NCBI GenBank assembly: GCA_025929595.1
Contig: JAICQA010000003.1
Span: 1-30,365, forward strand
Length of the DNA stretch: 30,365 bases
DNA from: Xanthobacteraceae bacterium
GTDB taxonomy: Bacteria > Pseudomonadota > Alphaproteobacteria > Rhizobiales > Xanthobacteraceae
Reading direction: 5' to 3'
The notes below the pieces were generated by a model, which was not told where the DNA came from, did no database searches, and was given only the letters and a program-made list of their open reading frames with translations. Shown piece after piece: positions 1 through 7,150 of this stretch (the stretch's first letter is position 1; the number at the start of each line of letters is the position of its first letter). The translations under genes and the position numbers were made by a program.

Positions 1-1199
1 ATCTGGGCAACCGCCCGGGTCTCCTGGTCGGCCTGATTGCGTTCTTCACAGCCGCGACCAGCCTGCCCTGGCTCACCGGCCAGTTGATGCCGGATTTCCT
101 CGCCGGCCTCGCGGCGGTCGCGGTCTATCTGGTCGTATTCCGCGCCGAGCATTTGTCGCGCTGGGAGATGGGCGGACTGATCGTACTGATCGCCGCGGCC
201 GGCGCGACGCACAACGCGACGCTGCTGGTGCTTTGCGCCATGCTGGCGGTTGGCGTCGCCGTTCGTCTGCTAAAGCCCGCCCTGATTCCGGCCGCCGGTC
301 TCGCCCGCACGCTCGGCGCGATCGTGCTGGGCGTCGTGATGCTGTTCACCGCGAATTTCGCGGTCACGGGAAAGCTCGTCTGGACCCCGGGCGGCACGGC
401 GTTCGTGTTCAGCCGCCTCGTGCATGACGGCATCGTTCACCGCTTCCTTGAAGATAACTGTCCCAACCCGCGCTACGAATTGTGCAAATACCGCGCCGAG
501 TTGCCGCATCACGCCAATGACTTCCTCTGGCATCAGGGCGCCGAGGGACCGTTCGCGTCCATCGGCGGCTTCGAGGGCGGCGCACAGGAAATGCGCGAGA
601 TCGCGATTGAAAGCCTGTGGCAATATCCCGGCCTGCACGTCTGGACCGCGCTGAAATCGACGCTTCTGCAACTGGTCGAGGTCGGCACCGGCTGGGGCAT
701 CGTCTACGACGTCTGGGACGCCTACGGCCACATCGAGAATCTCGTGCCCGAGGCCGTGCCCGCTGCGCACAGCGCATTGCAGCGGCATAACCAGCTCGAC
801 TTCGAACCGATCAACCTCGTGCATGAGCCGGTCGCGCTGATTTCGCTCGGCCTGCTGGCGCTCATGCTGCTGCTCGCCTGGCGCCGTCCGAACTTCGCGG
901 GTCACGACTTCGCGCAGTACGGACCGCTTGCCGCGACCTTCACCGTCGCAATACTGGCAAACGCCTTTGTGTGCGGCGTGCTCTCCAACCCGCACGACCG
1001 CTATGGCTCCCGCATCGCGTGGATCGCCGTGCTGTTCTTGGCGGTGGCCGCGTTGCGCGCGCTGCCGGCGCTGCGCACGAAGCCGGTCGAGGTCGCCGCC
1101 CCGCCGCTCTCGCCTGCGACTGTTGAGCCCGTCGCGCCGGGCACACCCGTGCCGGAGCCCGCCCTCTCTTACGTGCGGACGAAACCGGACCAGCCCTAG
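1..1199 (+). CDS. Polytopic inner-membrane protein, 5' end missing (GT-C glycosyltransferase-like)
   Basis: The reading frame is open from the first complete codon (base 3) to the TAG at 1197-1199, so the gene starts before the window and at least 399 codons are present. Hydrophobic helices lie near codons 8-45, 55-82 and 98-120. A roughly 150-residue loop follows, likely periplasmic, with two cysteines in 'DNCPNPRYELCKY', and then two or three more helices. The tail after the last helix is rich in proline and alanine. The layout and the late 'NPHDRYGSRIAW' stretch resemble the C-terminal part of GT-C type membrane glycosyltransferases or related uncharacterised rhizobial membrane proteins. 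The N-terminal catalytic part is outside the window, so the enzymatic role is inference. The next gene, a LysR regulator, is 209 bp downstream. Confidence 0.6.
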   Translation, partial: LGNRPGLLVGLIAFFTAATSLPWLTGQLMPDFLAGLAAVAVYLVVFRAEHLSRWEMGGLIVLIAAAGATHNATLLVLCAMLAVGVAVRLLKPALIPAAGLARTLGAIVLGVVMLFTANFAVTGKLVWTPGGTAFVFSRLVHDGIVHRFLEDNCPNPRYELCKYRAELPHHANDFLWHQGAEGPFASIGGFEGGAQEMREIAIESLWQYPGLHVWTALKSTLLQLVEVGTGWGIVYDVWDAYGHIENLVPEAVPAAHSALQRHNQLDFEPINLVHEPVALISLGLLALMLLLAWRRPNFAGHDFAQYGPLAATFTVAILANAFVCGVLSNPHDRYGSRIAWIAVLFLAVAALRALPALRTKPVEVAAPPLSPATVEPVAPGTPVPEPALSYVRTKPDQP

Positions 1200-1372
1200 A
1201 GCCGGAATTGGCCAAGCTGCCCCGCGGCGGCGCTCAGCCACCGCAAGACGCTGCTCCAGAGCCGCCGCCAACATTCACGCCGCAGCCTGCGCTCCATTTC
1301 AGTCCGACGAATCGGCATCCAGTCGTCGCTCATGGCGGCGACGGTTGCGTACGTCGGGCCGATGAGGCAAAT

Positions 1373-1396
1373 TTATTGTTTCAATCCTAACAATAA
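1373..1396. promoter_or_regulatory. Perfect inverted repeat before the lysR start, candidate LysR-type operator
   Basis: TTATTGTT at 1373-1380 and AACAATAA at 1389-1396 are exact reverse complements separated by 8 bases (tcaatcct). The element ends 12 bases before the ATG at 1409 and sits in an AT-rich island inside a GC-rich region. LysR-type regulators typically bind interrupted dyads of the T-N11-A form, and ATTGTT-N8-AACAAT contains such a spacing. The likely role is autoregulation of the adjacent gene. The dyad is seen directly; the function is inferred. Confidence 0.45.
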
Positions 1397-1408
1397 GATT
1401 TTCTTGCA

Positions 1409-2317
1409 ATGCGCGGACTCAATCCAGACCAGTTGCAGGCGCTGATCGACGTCACCGACCTCGGCAGCTTCTCCGCCGCCGCGCGACGTCTCAACCTCAC
1501 GCAGCCCGCCGTCAGCCTCCAGATCCGCGAACTTGAACGGCGCATTGGCGTGCGCCTCGTCGAACGCCTCGGCAAGCGCGCCTTCGCCACCGCGGCGGGC
1601 CGCGAGTTGATCGAGCACGCCCGCAGGATGAAGGCCGACACCGACCGCGTGCTCGCCGCCATGCGCCGTCACAAGGACGGCACAGTCGGCCGGGTCCATA
1701 TCGGCACCGGCGTCACCGCGCTCACCTATCTGCTGCCGGGCGTCCTGCGCAGTCTCCGCAAAAGCCACCCCGGCATCGAGCTTGTGATCACGACGGGCAC
1801 GACGCAGGGAGTCGCGGAGCGCATGCTGGCAAATAGGATCGATCTCGGCTTCGTGACCTTGCCCGTCGATGCGAAAGCATTCTCCATCATGGCCGTTCGT
1901 GACGACAGGCTTCTCGCGCTCCTGCCGGTGACGAAAACGCGCGTGCCAGCCTCAATCGACGCCGCCGAACTCTCCAAATATCCGCTGATCCTGGAGTACG
2001 AGCGGTCCAATCACAGCCGCATCGGCCGCCAGTGGTTGCGGACAGCAGGCTTCGAGGCCCGGTCGATCATGGAAATCGACAACATGGAGACGATTAAACA
2101 GCTGGTATCGGCGGGGCTCGGCGCGTCAATCGTTCCCGAATCCGCGCTGGGTGGCCGGCGAACCGCCGAGAACTGCGTCGCACGTCCGCTCTCACCGCCG
2201 GCGCACCGCAAGCTCGCCGTCATCCAGCGTCGCGACAAGCCGGACGAGCCCGCGCTGCGCGCAGTTCGCGAGGCGCTGCTGACACTCCGTGAGCGTACGA
2301 AAGCGAAGGCCCGCTAG
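1409..2317 (+). CDS. LysR-family transcriptional regulator
   Basis: This 302-aa protein has the usual LysR length and layout. A winged helix-turn-helix occupies about residues 1-62, with the recognition region 'GSFSAAARRLNLTQPAVSLQ', followed by a linker helix. A LysR substrate-binding domain covers about residues 90-295 and starts at 'VGRVHIGTGVTALTYLLPG'. Part of the ligand domain resembles CysB/Cbl/Nac-type regulators, but no specific effector can be assigned. No divergently transcribed target lies upstream, because the preceding gene runs the same way. A perfect dyad directly before the start suggests autoregulation. Its TAG stop overlaps the stop of the opposing reductase gene in the shared sequence CTAG at 2314-2317. 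Confidence 0.9.
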   Translation: MRGLNPDQLQALIDVTDLGSFSAAARRLNLTQPAVSLQIRELERRIGVRLVERLGKRAFATAAGRELIEHARRMKADTDRVLAAMRRHKDGTVGRVHIGTGVTALTYLLPGVLRSLRKSHPGIELVITTGTTQGVAERMLANRIDLGFVTLPVDAKAFSIMAVRDDRLLALLPVTKTRVPASIDAAELSKYPLILEYERSNHSRIGRQWLRTAGFEARSIMEIDNMETIKQLVSAGLGASIVPESALGGRRTAENCVARPLSPPAHRKLAVIQRRDKPDEPALRAVREALLTLRERTKAKAR

Positions 2318-3339
2318 CCGACACCCAGCTTCTTTTGCAGCGAAGTGGATGTGGTCGTGTACTGGAACACGAGCCGCTTGCCGGGATAGACGATCGCGTG
2401 CGCGGCCTGCGACATCAGCGCCGCTTCGTGAAAGCCCGAAAGAATGAGCTTGAGCTTTCCCGGATAGTTGTTGATGTCGCCGATGGCAAAAATGCCGGGC
2501 TCCGACGTTTCGAACTTTGCGGTGTCCACGGCGATGCGCTCTTCGTGCAGATTCAATCCCCACTGCGCCACCGGCCCGAGCTTCATGGTGAGCCCGAAGA
2601 ACGGCAGCAGCACGTCGCATTCGACCGCGAAGGTCGAGTTGTCATCGCGCCGGCAGATCACTCGCTGGAGCTGACCGTTCTCGCCTTCGAGCGCCTGCAT
2701 CTGGCCGAGCAGGAAGTCGATCTTCCCGTCTTTCAGCAGCGCCTGCATCTTGTTGACGCTGTCGGGCGCGGCCCGGAACGCATCGCGTCGGTGCATCAGG
2801 ATCACACGCTCGGCAACCGGCGCGAGATTGAGCGTCCAATCGAGCGCGCTGTCGCCGCCGCCGACAATGAGCACCCGCTTGCCGCGCATGTCCTCGATGC
2901 GGCGCACGAGATAGAAGATCGACTTGTTCTCGAACGTCTCGATGCCCGGCAGATGCGGCCGCTTCGACTCGAACGATCCCCCGCCCGCCGCGACTACCAC
3001 CACCTTGCACTCGAATTCAGTGTCGAAATTGGTCTTGAGCCGGAAGCCGTTCACTGTGCGCGACAGCTCGTCGATCCGCTCGCCGAAATGAAACACCGGC
3101 TCGAACGGCTTGACCTGCTCAAGCAATGCGTCGGTGAGCCCCTGCCCGCTGATCACCGGAATGCCCGGAATGTCGTAGATCGGTTTCTCGGGATAAAGCT
3201 CGGCGCACTGCCCGCCCGGCTTCCCAAGGATGTCGACCACATGACATTTGATGTCCACGAGGCCGAGCTCGAAGACGGCGAATAGCCCCACCGGTCCCCC
3301 GCCAATGATCACCGCGTCGGTCTTGATCGTCTTGCTCAT
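2314..3339 (-). CDS. Ferredoxin--NADP+ reductase, thioredoxin-reductase-like type
   Basis: This 341-aa FAD protein transfers electrons between NADPH and ferredoxin. The FAD dinucleotide motif 'GGGPVG' is at residues 13-18, the NADPH motif 'GGGDSALD' is at 160-167, and the late FAD-binding 'GIFAIGD' motif is present. The redox CxxC pair of true thioredoxin reductases is absent. The C-terminal extension 'FQYTTTSTSLQKKLGV' is typical of the TrxR-like FNR family known from Rhodopseudomonas, Bacillus and Chlorobium. The ATG at 3337-3339 (MSKTIKTDAVI) is preferred over an upstream in-frame start, because it places the FAD motif at the normal distance and matches the family's usual length. A 2Fe-2S ferredoxin encoded at 5929-6249 is a possible partner. 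Confidence 0.9.
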   Translation of the reverse strand: MSKTIKTDAVIIGGGPVGLFAVFELGLVDIKCHVVDILGKPGGQCAELYPEKPIYDIPGIPVISGQGLTDALLEQVKPFEPVFHFGERIDELSRTVNGFRLKTNFDTEFECKVVVVAAGGGSFESKRPHLPGIETFENKSIFYLVRRIEDMRGKRVLIVGGGDSALDWTLNLAPVAERVILMHRRDAFRAAPDSVNKMQALLKDGKIDFLLGQMQALEGENGQLQRVICRRDDNSTFAVECDVLLPFFGLTMKLGPVAQWGLNLHEERIAVDTAKFETSEPGIFAIGDINNYPGKLKLILSGFHEAALMSQAAHAIVYPGKRLVFQYTTTSTSLQKKLGVG

Positions 3340-3459
3340 TCGTCCCGATCCGATTTCGGCGGGTGAATAGCCGGAAAAGCGCGCCGGGTCGACCTGCCGC
3401 GAACTTCGCAAACGCGATCAATCGGCGCGGGTTAGGCTCTCTCCAATGGAGCCCAGCCA

Positions 3460-4314
3460 ATGACCAAGCCGGAAACCCTGATCGATTATGGCCGCCGGGT
3501 GGCCCGGGTCGCGGACCATATCGCCGACCATCTCGATGACGAGCTGGATGTCGAACGCCTCGCCTCGGTCGCGCATTTCTCGCCATGGCACTTCCACCGC
3601 ATCTACCGGGAAACCACCGGCGAGACGGTCGCCGACACCGTGCGCCGCCTTCGGCTGCACCGCGCCGCAGTCGAGCTGACACGCGAGGACGAACCGCTCG
3701 AACGCGTGGCGAAGCGCGCCGGCTATGGGACGCTCGCCGCCTTCTCGCGCGCCTTCGCCGCCGACTATGGCGTGCCGCCCGGCGCCTATCGCCTGCGCGG
3801 CCGCCTGCACCCGCCCGTCCCGCAACGGAGTCAGGAGCCCGTCATTATGTACAAGGTCGAGATCGCACCGTTCGAAGGCGTCCGCCTCGCCGCCATCACG
3901 CATCATGGCGATTATCAGGAAATCGGCCGCGCCTTCGAGCAGACCATCGCATGGGTGGCGGCGCGCGGGCTGCTCGGCAACGGCACCCGCTCCATCGGCA
4001 TCTACAACCACGACCCGCTCACCGTTCCGCTAAAGGATCTGCGTTCGGAGGCGGGGCTCGTCGTGAGTGACGATGTACAGATCGACGGCGCGGTTCACGA
4101 GGTGAAAATCCCGTCGATGCTGTGCGCGAGCGTCGTGCACAAAGGCCCTTACGCCGAGCTTGAAGCGCCCTATCGCTATCTCTTCCGTGAGTGGCTGCCC
4201 GCGAGCGGACGCGAGGCCGGCGACCATCCCTGCTTCGAGGAATATCTCAACAACCCGCGCGAACTGCCGCCGTCGGAATGGCTGACGCGCGTCTCCCTCC
4301 CGCTGAAGGATTGA
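3460..4314 (+). CDS. AraC-family regulator with C-terminal GyrI-like ligand-binding domain
   Basis: This 284-aa protein has two domains. An AraC double helix-turn-helix lies at about residues 10-112 ('LDVERLASVAHFSPWHFHRI' and 'ERVAKRAGYGTLAAFSRAFA', then 'YGVPPGAYR'). A GyrI-like (Rob/SbmC effector-binding) domain covers about residues 125-282 and begins at 'MYKVEIAPFEGVRLAAI'. Proteins of this design respond to hydrophobic or toxic small molecules. A GGAG lies about 9 bases before the ATG. The stop codon at 4312-4314 almost abuts the start of the VOC gene, so the two are probably co-transcribed and translationally coupled, and the VOC protein may handle the sensed compound (inference). Confidence 0.9.
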   Translation: MTKPETLIDYGRRVARVADHIADHLDDELDVERLASVAHFSPWHFHRIYRETTGETVADTVRRLRLHRAAVELTREDEPLERVAKRAGYGTLAAFSRAFAADYGVPPGAYRLRGRLHPPVPQRSQEPVIMYKVEIAPFEGVRLAAITHHGDYQEIGRAFEQTIAWVAARGLLGNGTRSIGIYNHDPLTVPLKDLRSEAGLVVSDDVQIDGAVHEVKIPSMLCASVVHKGPYAELEAPYRYLFREWLPASGREAGDHPCFEEYLNNPRELPPSEWLTRVSLPLKD

Positions 4315-4318
4315 TGTG

Positions 4319-4753
4319 ATGAAAGTGCTCTCCGCCTATCCCCTCGTCACGACGAAGGACCTGCAAGCGACCCGCGACTTCTATGTCAGCCACTTCGGCC
4401 TTGAAGTGATCTTCGAGGCGAGTTGGGTCGTCATGCTTGGCGCCCGCTCAACCGGCGAGATCAGCCTCGGCTTCATGTCGTCGGATCATCCGACGAACCC
4501 GCCGGGACCGGAACCCTTCGACGGCCGCGGCATGATCGTGACGGTTCAGGTTGAGGACGCAGCGAAAGCGCTCACCGCACTTCGCAGACAAGGCGCCGCG
4601 ATCACCTACGATCTGCACGACGAGCCGTGGGGCCAGCGCCGATTCATGACGATCGATCCGGCCGGCATCCTCGTGGATGTGGTCGAACAGACCGTGCCGG
4701 CGGAAGGCTACTGGGAGCGGTTCATGCCGGCCGCGGAAGAAAAGGCGGCCTGA
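4319..4753 (+). CDS. VOC-superfamily protein (glyoxalase / bleomycin-resistance fold)
   Basis: This protein of about 144 aa has the paired beta-alpha-beta-beta-beta pattern of the vicinal oxygen chelate superfamily. Typical features are the opening 'YPLVTTKDLQATRDFYVSHF', the central 'IVTVQVEDAAKALTALRRQG', and the closing 'FMTIDPAGILVDVVE', where a metal-ligand glutamate usually sits in the last strand. A GTG at 4316 and the ATG at 4319 are both possible starts; ATG is chosen. It begins 4 bases after the AraC/GyrI-like gene ends, which suggests one transcript. Substrate is unknown. The family includes lyases, dioxygenases and drug-binding resistance proteins, so no reaction is assigned. Confidence 0.85.
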   Translation: MKVLSAYPLVTTKDLQATRDFYVSHFGLEVIFEASWVVMLGARSTGEISLGFMSSDHPTNPPGPEPFDGRGMIVTVQVEDAAKALTALRRQGAAITYDLHDEPWGQRRFMTIDPAGILVDVVEQTVPAEGYWERFMPAAEEKAA

Positions 4754-4830
4754 CGCGGCCGCTGGCCCGCACGCGCATTATTGCCAAGTGCCCCGCGCTA
4801 CCTCTAGCTTTATACGGCAGGGGGACAACC

Positions 4831-5925
4831 ATGAAGGCGCGGGGGACGTGGCTCGTCATAGCCATGGCGATGCTGTCGAGCAGCGCCAGCGGACAAACAT
4901 TCAAGCGCGAGGAGTTGCGCGTACCCGCGCCCGGTGCGGGTCGGCAAGGGCTTCAGGTAATTCTCGTCAAACCAGACTTACCCGGTCGTTTACCCCTCGC
5001 CGTCATCACGCATGGCAGTCCACGAAAGCCCGAGCATCGACGCACCAGTTCGCCTCTTCTGTACTTACCGGCAGCGATCGAGTTTGCACGGCGAGGCTGG
5101 GCCGCCGCCATTGTAATGCGGCGCGGCTACGGCAATTCGGGCGGCGAATACGCCGAAAGTACGGGGTCGTGCGTATCTCCCGATCATACGCGGTCCGTTG
5201 CCGCCGCAGGAAGTGATCTTCGAGCCAGCGTTGCCTACCTCCGGAAGCGATCCGACATAGACGGTTCTCGTCTCATTGCGATCGGCCAGTCCACCGGAGG
5301 CCTCATGACAATTGGACTCACCGCCAATCCTCCATCGGGGCTTGTTGCGGCGATCAATTTCGCTGGCGGTCAAATTCCGGCTCGTGCCGGCGAGCCTTGC
5401 AAGGGTGTTGAGCATCGATTGGTCGACGCCTTCAAAACATTCGGCAAGAAGTCGCGCGTTCCGACGCTTTGGATATACAGCGACAACGACAAAATATTCC
5501 CGCCCGAGATTGTGGAGCAGCTTAAGAACGCATTCTCCGGCGGCGGCGGACAGGTCGAGTATATTAAAATTCCGCCCTTCCGCGACGACGGTCACTCGTT
5601 TTTTGCGCGAGGCGTCCTGCAATGGACGCCGCACGTCGACCAGTTCCTGAAACGAAGCGGACTTGCCCTGTCGGAGAATCCTCTGCCGGTGCCGCAACCG
5701 ATCGACACTCCGACGAACCTTTCCGAGAACGGCCGCAAGCAGTTTGAAGAGTTTTTCGTCACGCCGCCGAATCGAGCATTGGCCATATCGCCAACACGAG
5801 GTGCGCTTGGCTGGCACGCGGGAGCTGGCTCTCTTGAGCACGCAAAGAAAGCCGCCCTAGCGGGATGTGCAAAGCACGCTTCGGATTGCCGTATCGTCGT
5901 CGTCAACGACGAGGCCGTGCCCTGA
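4831..5925 (+). CDS. Secreted alpha/beta-hydrolase (dienelactone-hydrolase/prolyl-peptidase-like) with DUF4189-like tail
   Basis: This 364-aa protein starts at the ATG at 4831, after a strong AGGGGGA ribosome-binding site. Residues 1-21 form a signal peptide. The hydrolase core (about 35-280) shows the nucleophile elbow 'GQSTGG' (Ser154), an acid in 'YSDND' (Asp218 or Asp220) and a histidine in 'DDGHSF' (His255), giving a complete triad. After a linker, residues 315-364 ('RALAISPTRGALGWHAGAG' and the two cysteines of 'GCAKHASDC') look like a short DUF4189 module. Codon use differs from its neighbours: TTA leucine codons (three within about 25 codons) and several ATA and AGT codons appear, hinting at recent acquisition. 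It ends 3 bp from the convergent ferredoxin gene. The substrate is unknown. Confidence 0.8.
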   Translation: MKARGTWLVIAMAMLSSSASGQTFKREELRVPAPGAGRQGLQVILVKPDLPGRLPLAVITHGSPRKPEHRRTSSPLLYLPAAIEFARRGWAAAIVMRRGYGNSGGEYAESTGSCVSPDHTRSVAAAGSDLRASVAYLRKRSDIDGSRLIAIGQSTGGLMTIGLTANPPSGLVAAINFAGGQIPARAGEPCKGVEHRLVDAFKTFGKKSRVPTLWIYSDNDKIFPPEIVEQLKNAFSGGGGQVEYIKIPPFRDDGHSFFARGVLQWTPHVDQFLKRSGLALSENPLPVPQPIDTPTNLSENGRKQFEEFFVTPPNRALAISPTRGALGWHAGAGSLEHAKKAALAGCAKHASDCRIVVVNDEAVP

Positions 5926-5928
5926 AGT

Positions 5929-6249
5929 TCAGCCCTGCTGCTCCGGCGTCCGCACGATCAGCCCGTCGAGTTCGTCCGTCACCTTGATCTGGCACGAGAG
6001 CCGCGAGCTCGGGCGGACGTCGAAGGCAAAGTCGAGCATGTCTTCTTCCATCGGCGAAGGCGGTCCGACCTTCTCGCTCCAGGCTTCATCCACATGCACA
6101 TGGCAGGTGGCGCAGGAGCAGGCGCCGCCGCACTCGGCGACGATGCCGGGTACGCTGTTGCGGATCGCCGTCTCCATGACGGTCGCGCCGACTTCCGCAT
6201 CGACGGCGCGTTCGGTCCCGTCGTGCTCGATATAGGTGATCTTGGGCAT
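5929..6249 (-). CDS. 2Fe-2S ferredoxin, adrenodoxin / palustrisredoxin type
   Basis: This 106-aa ferredoxin carries one 2Fe-2S cluster. Ligands are Cys40, Cys46, Cys49 and Cys86 in the pattern C-X5-C-X2-C-X36-C that defines the adrenodoxin/ISC group ('CGGACSCATCH' and 'LSCQIK'). Cys44 is an extra cysteine inside the loop. The acidic surface helix 'SPMEEDMLDFAF' matches the partner-docking region of the family. The start is the ATG at 6247-6249 (MPKITYIEHDG), which gives the family's usual length; an upstream extension lacks similarity to it. It follows the Hpt gene on the same strand by 82 bp. Likely donors or acceptors include the ferredoxin reductase at 2314-3339 and a P450 elsewhere; this pairing is inference. 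Confidence 0.92.
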   Translation of the reverse strand: MPKITYIEHDGTERAVDAEVGATVMETAIRNSVPGIVAECGGACSCATCHVHVDEAWSEKVGPPSPMEEDMLDFAFDVRPSSRLSCQIKVTDELDGLIVRTPEQQG

Positions 6250-6331
6250 TACCTTTGTGGGGATCGCAAAATGGGGATGAGGCCGCACCCTATATAGGGG
6301 CGCGGCCGCAAAGGCGAGCCTCAAGGCGCGT

Positions 6332-6694
6332 TCAATTGCCGCCGATTATTTCAGTGGTCGCGGTCCTCGCCTCGGCGATGCTGGCCGCGAGGCGCCCGAG
6401 CGCTTCCGCAAGTTGCGCAGCATTTTCAGGCGCGCGTTCGAAAGCCGCTGCCGCTTCGGCAACCGTCATTGCGCCCACACCGAGCGCGGCCCCGCGCAGG
6501 CGATGTGCGATATCCGCGCGTAGCCGATCGCTGTCGGCCTGCGCCAGTTCGACCCCGAGCGTCGCGGCCTGACGCTGAAAGAGCGAGAGCACCTCACGCC
6601 GAAGCGCGTGATCGCCGAAGGTCGCGCGCTCCAGATGCGCGAGGTCGATCGCGCCTGATGGCGCCACACCCTGCCCTGCCGCCGCCTTCTGCAT
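6332..6694 (-). CDS. Stand-alone histidine phosphotransfer (Hpt) domain protein
   Basis: A protein of about 120 aa, predicted to be an all-helical four-helix bundle. The phosphorylatable histidine is His64 in 'AHRLRGAALGVGA', which matches the Hpt consensus H-x-L-[KR]-G. It has no kinase or receiver domain, so it would act as a phosphorelay intermediate between a sensor kinase and a response regulator encoded elsewhere. The ATG at 6692-6694 is chosen over a TTG at 6746-6748, because the extra 18 residues look like translated non-coding sequence. It is probably transcribed with the downstream ferredoxin gene. The family call rests on the histidine motif and the helical pattern; the partners are unknown. 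Confidence 0.72.
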   Translation of the reverse strand: MQKAAAGQGVAPSGAIDLAHLERATFGDHALRREVLSLFQRQAATLGVELAQADSDRLRADIAHRLRGAALGVGAMTVAEAAAAFERAPENAAQLAEALGRLAASIAEARTATTEIIGGN

Positions 6695-7150
6695 CGATGG
6701 AACCTGCCTGCCCGCACCATGCGCCGTGCCGGGTAAAGGGAGGCTCAAGAGCCTGTGGAAAACGCGGCGACTCCTGTCCCTTCAAGGGGTCCGCCGCAAT
6801 CCGCCCAAGGTTCCCGGCCTTGCCGCTTTTCCGCCCAAACCCATCGGCAAGCGTCTGGCAAGCCTTGGGAATGCTCGATCCCCATGGTCAACAAGATGTT
6901 AACGATGTTTAAAAAAGCCCTAACGACTTCGTTCCCCAGCCGCCATGGGCGGTCTAGGATACCCCCGCGGTGGACGGGTGTCCCGGTGTACTGGCGTTTC
7001 GAGGGCTGGCGCGCCGCGGTGCCAAACAAAATTCACGGGCGGTAGCTGCATGAGGCGCGAGCCTCTGCGGCGTGCCGCTCATTCGGAATGAAGCCCGACC
7101 GGCATGTTGCCGGCCGAGCGTAGAGCGTACGGCCCGGAGGCGTGGTCGAC
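6695..7150. other. 456-bp divergent spacer without a gene
   Basis: The spacer lies between the leftward Hpt gene and the rightward coiled-coil gene. No reading frame in it looks coding. It contains an AT-rich patch with TTAA motifs at 6888-6912 in otherwise GC-rich DNA, a small palindrome (ccggcatgttgccgg, near 7099-7113), and a ribosome-binding site GGAGG at 7136-7140 that serves the ATG at 7151. A long transcribed leader for the coiled-coil gene is possible. Confidence 0.5.
6888..6912. promoter_or_regulatory. CtrA-like TTAA motif cluster upstream of the polar scaffold gene
   Basis: TCAA-caagatg-TTAAC at 6888-6903 matches the CtrA consensus TTAA-N7-TTAA at seven of eight fixed bases. The same TTAA at 6899-6902 is followed by a further TTAA at 6909-6912 with six bases between. 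TTAA is rare in DNA of this composition. CtrA is the master cell-cycle regulator of alphaproteobacteria. Binding here is an inference from motif and context. Confidence 0.35.
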
